Origin: an uncultured Altererythrobacter sp.
GTDB taxonomy: Bacteria > Pseudomonadota > Alphaproteobacteria > Sphingomonadales > Sphingomonadaceae
Reading direction: 5' to 3'
Length of the DNA: 6,741 nt
Assembly: GCA_937950385.1 (NCBI GenBank)
Contig: CALFEA010000132.1
Span: forward strand, 1-6,741
Shown here: positions 6,314-6,741 of the stretch, in pieces
Position numbering within the stretch: the first letter of the stretch is position 1
Layout of the letters: each line of letters begins with the position of its first letter
Program-made: the position numbers and the translations under genes
The notes under the pieces: model-generated
Database searches by the model: none
Seen by the model: only the letters and a program-made list of their open reading frames with translations
Told to the model about the DNA's origin: nothing

Positions 6314-6741
6314 CAGATCAACCCAGCTTTATCGAGCCGCGTGATCACCGTTTCTTGCGCGCGCTTGAAATAGTCGCGTTCGGGCACGGCGGCCTTGCCG
6401 TCATTCATCATTCCATTGGGCTGATGAAAGTCCTCCGCCGCATCTGCATATGCTTGCGCAAACAAATCAGGGCGTTGGCGTGCCAGATAATTGGTCATCG
6501 CTGGCGTGCGGCGCGCTTCGCGCAATGCGCCAAGATCCACATTGGCAAAGGCTGTGAAAGTCTCACCATCATTGCTTTCTGCGGTCACTTTCCCGCGATA
6601 ATCGACAATAGAACTATTGCCCTCCGCGCTGTTCAAGGGGAGCGTGGAACCGCTGATACCGGCAGTGTTGGCAGACACGACATAAGCCATGTTTTCAAAT
6701 GCGCGGGCCTGTTTTGCGATGTCTTTATTGGTCGCCAATGG
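6313..6741 (-). CDS. Nitrilase-superfamily carbon-nitrogen hydrolase, C-terminal part (cut by window edge)
   Basis: This is the C-terminal 142 codons of a C-N hydrolase, a family that hydrolyses nitriles, amides or carbamoyl groups with a Glu-Lys-Cys triad. The signature seen is ARAFENMAYVVSANTAG followed by GNSSIVDYRGKVTAES and a strand ending FANVDLGALREAR. This is the standard region after the catalytic Cys: [R/A]A.EN..YVV..N, then a Ser/Asp turn with D.RG.V. The triad itself lies upstream, outside the window, so the class (nitrilase, amidase or N-carbamoylase) cannot be decided. The frame is open to base 6741; the TTG at 6738-6736 is therefore not a real start. The tail (NYLARQRPDLFAQAY onward, about 60 residues) is longer than the minimal fold. 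The stop overlaps the next gene's start as TGATG. It is the first visible gene of the minus-strand operon. Confidence 0.88.
   Translation of the reverse strand, partial: PLATNKDIAKQARAFENMAYVVSANTAGISGSTLPLNSAEGNSSIVDYRGKVTAESNDGETFTAFANVDLGALREARRTPAMTNYLARQRPDLFAQAYADAAEDFHQPNGMMNDGKAAVPERDYFKRAQETVITRLDKAGLI

Noticed and set aside
6736..6738. TTG as the start of the nitrilase-family protein
   Set aside because: The frame continues to the edge, and the catalytic Glu-Lys-Cys part of the fold must lie upstream; this is a truncated view, not a small gene.

Overview
The window is chromosomal bacterial DNA, almost certainly from an alphaproteobacterium. Third codon positions are GC-rich but not extreme, and the proteins use the Ala/Gly/Asp-rich vocabulary typical of sphingomonads. 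A member of Sphingomonadales (for example the Erythrobacter or Sphingopyxis side) is my best guess. This rests on protein style only; no rRNA or phylogenetic marker is present.

Layout: two compact operons face each other. The plus-strand operon (1-4419) encodes, in order: an aldehyde dehydrogenase cut by the left edge; a small calycin-like beta protein; a DUF1330-type ferredoxin-fold protein; a class I SAM methyltransferase with a long N-terminal extension; an 88-residue helical protein; and a zinc-less MDR oxidoreductase. The minus-strand operon (6741-4425) encodes the C-terminal part of a nitrilase-superfamily hydrolase cut by the right edge, a 241-residue beta-rich protein of unknown function, and a salicylate-hydroxylase-like FAD monooxygenase. 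The operons converge with five bases between their stop codons.

Almost every base codes. Only 3375-3378 and 4420-4424 lie outside a gene, so there is no gene-free stretch to describe and no room for an ordinary promoter. Four plus-strand junctions are ATGA start/stop overlaps and two minus-strand junctions are TGATG overlaps, which suggests strong translational coupling. Promoters and any regulator or transporter must lie outside the window.

How the genes may work together (inference): a C-N hydrolase, a flavin hydroxylase, an MDR dehydrogenase/reductase, an aldehyde dehydrogenase and a methyltransferase, with small alpha+beta and beta-barrel accessory proteins, look like a pathway that catabolises or modifies a small, probably aromatic or cyclic molecule. 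The substrate cannot be read from the sequence. I see no tRNA, rRNA, CRISPR array, insertion sequence, attachment site or long repeat.
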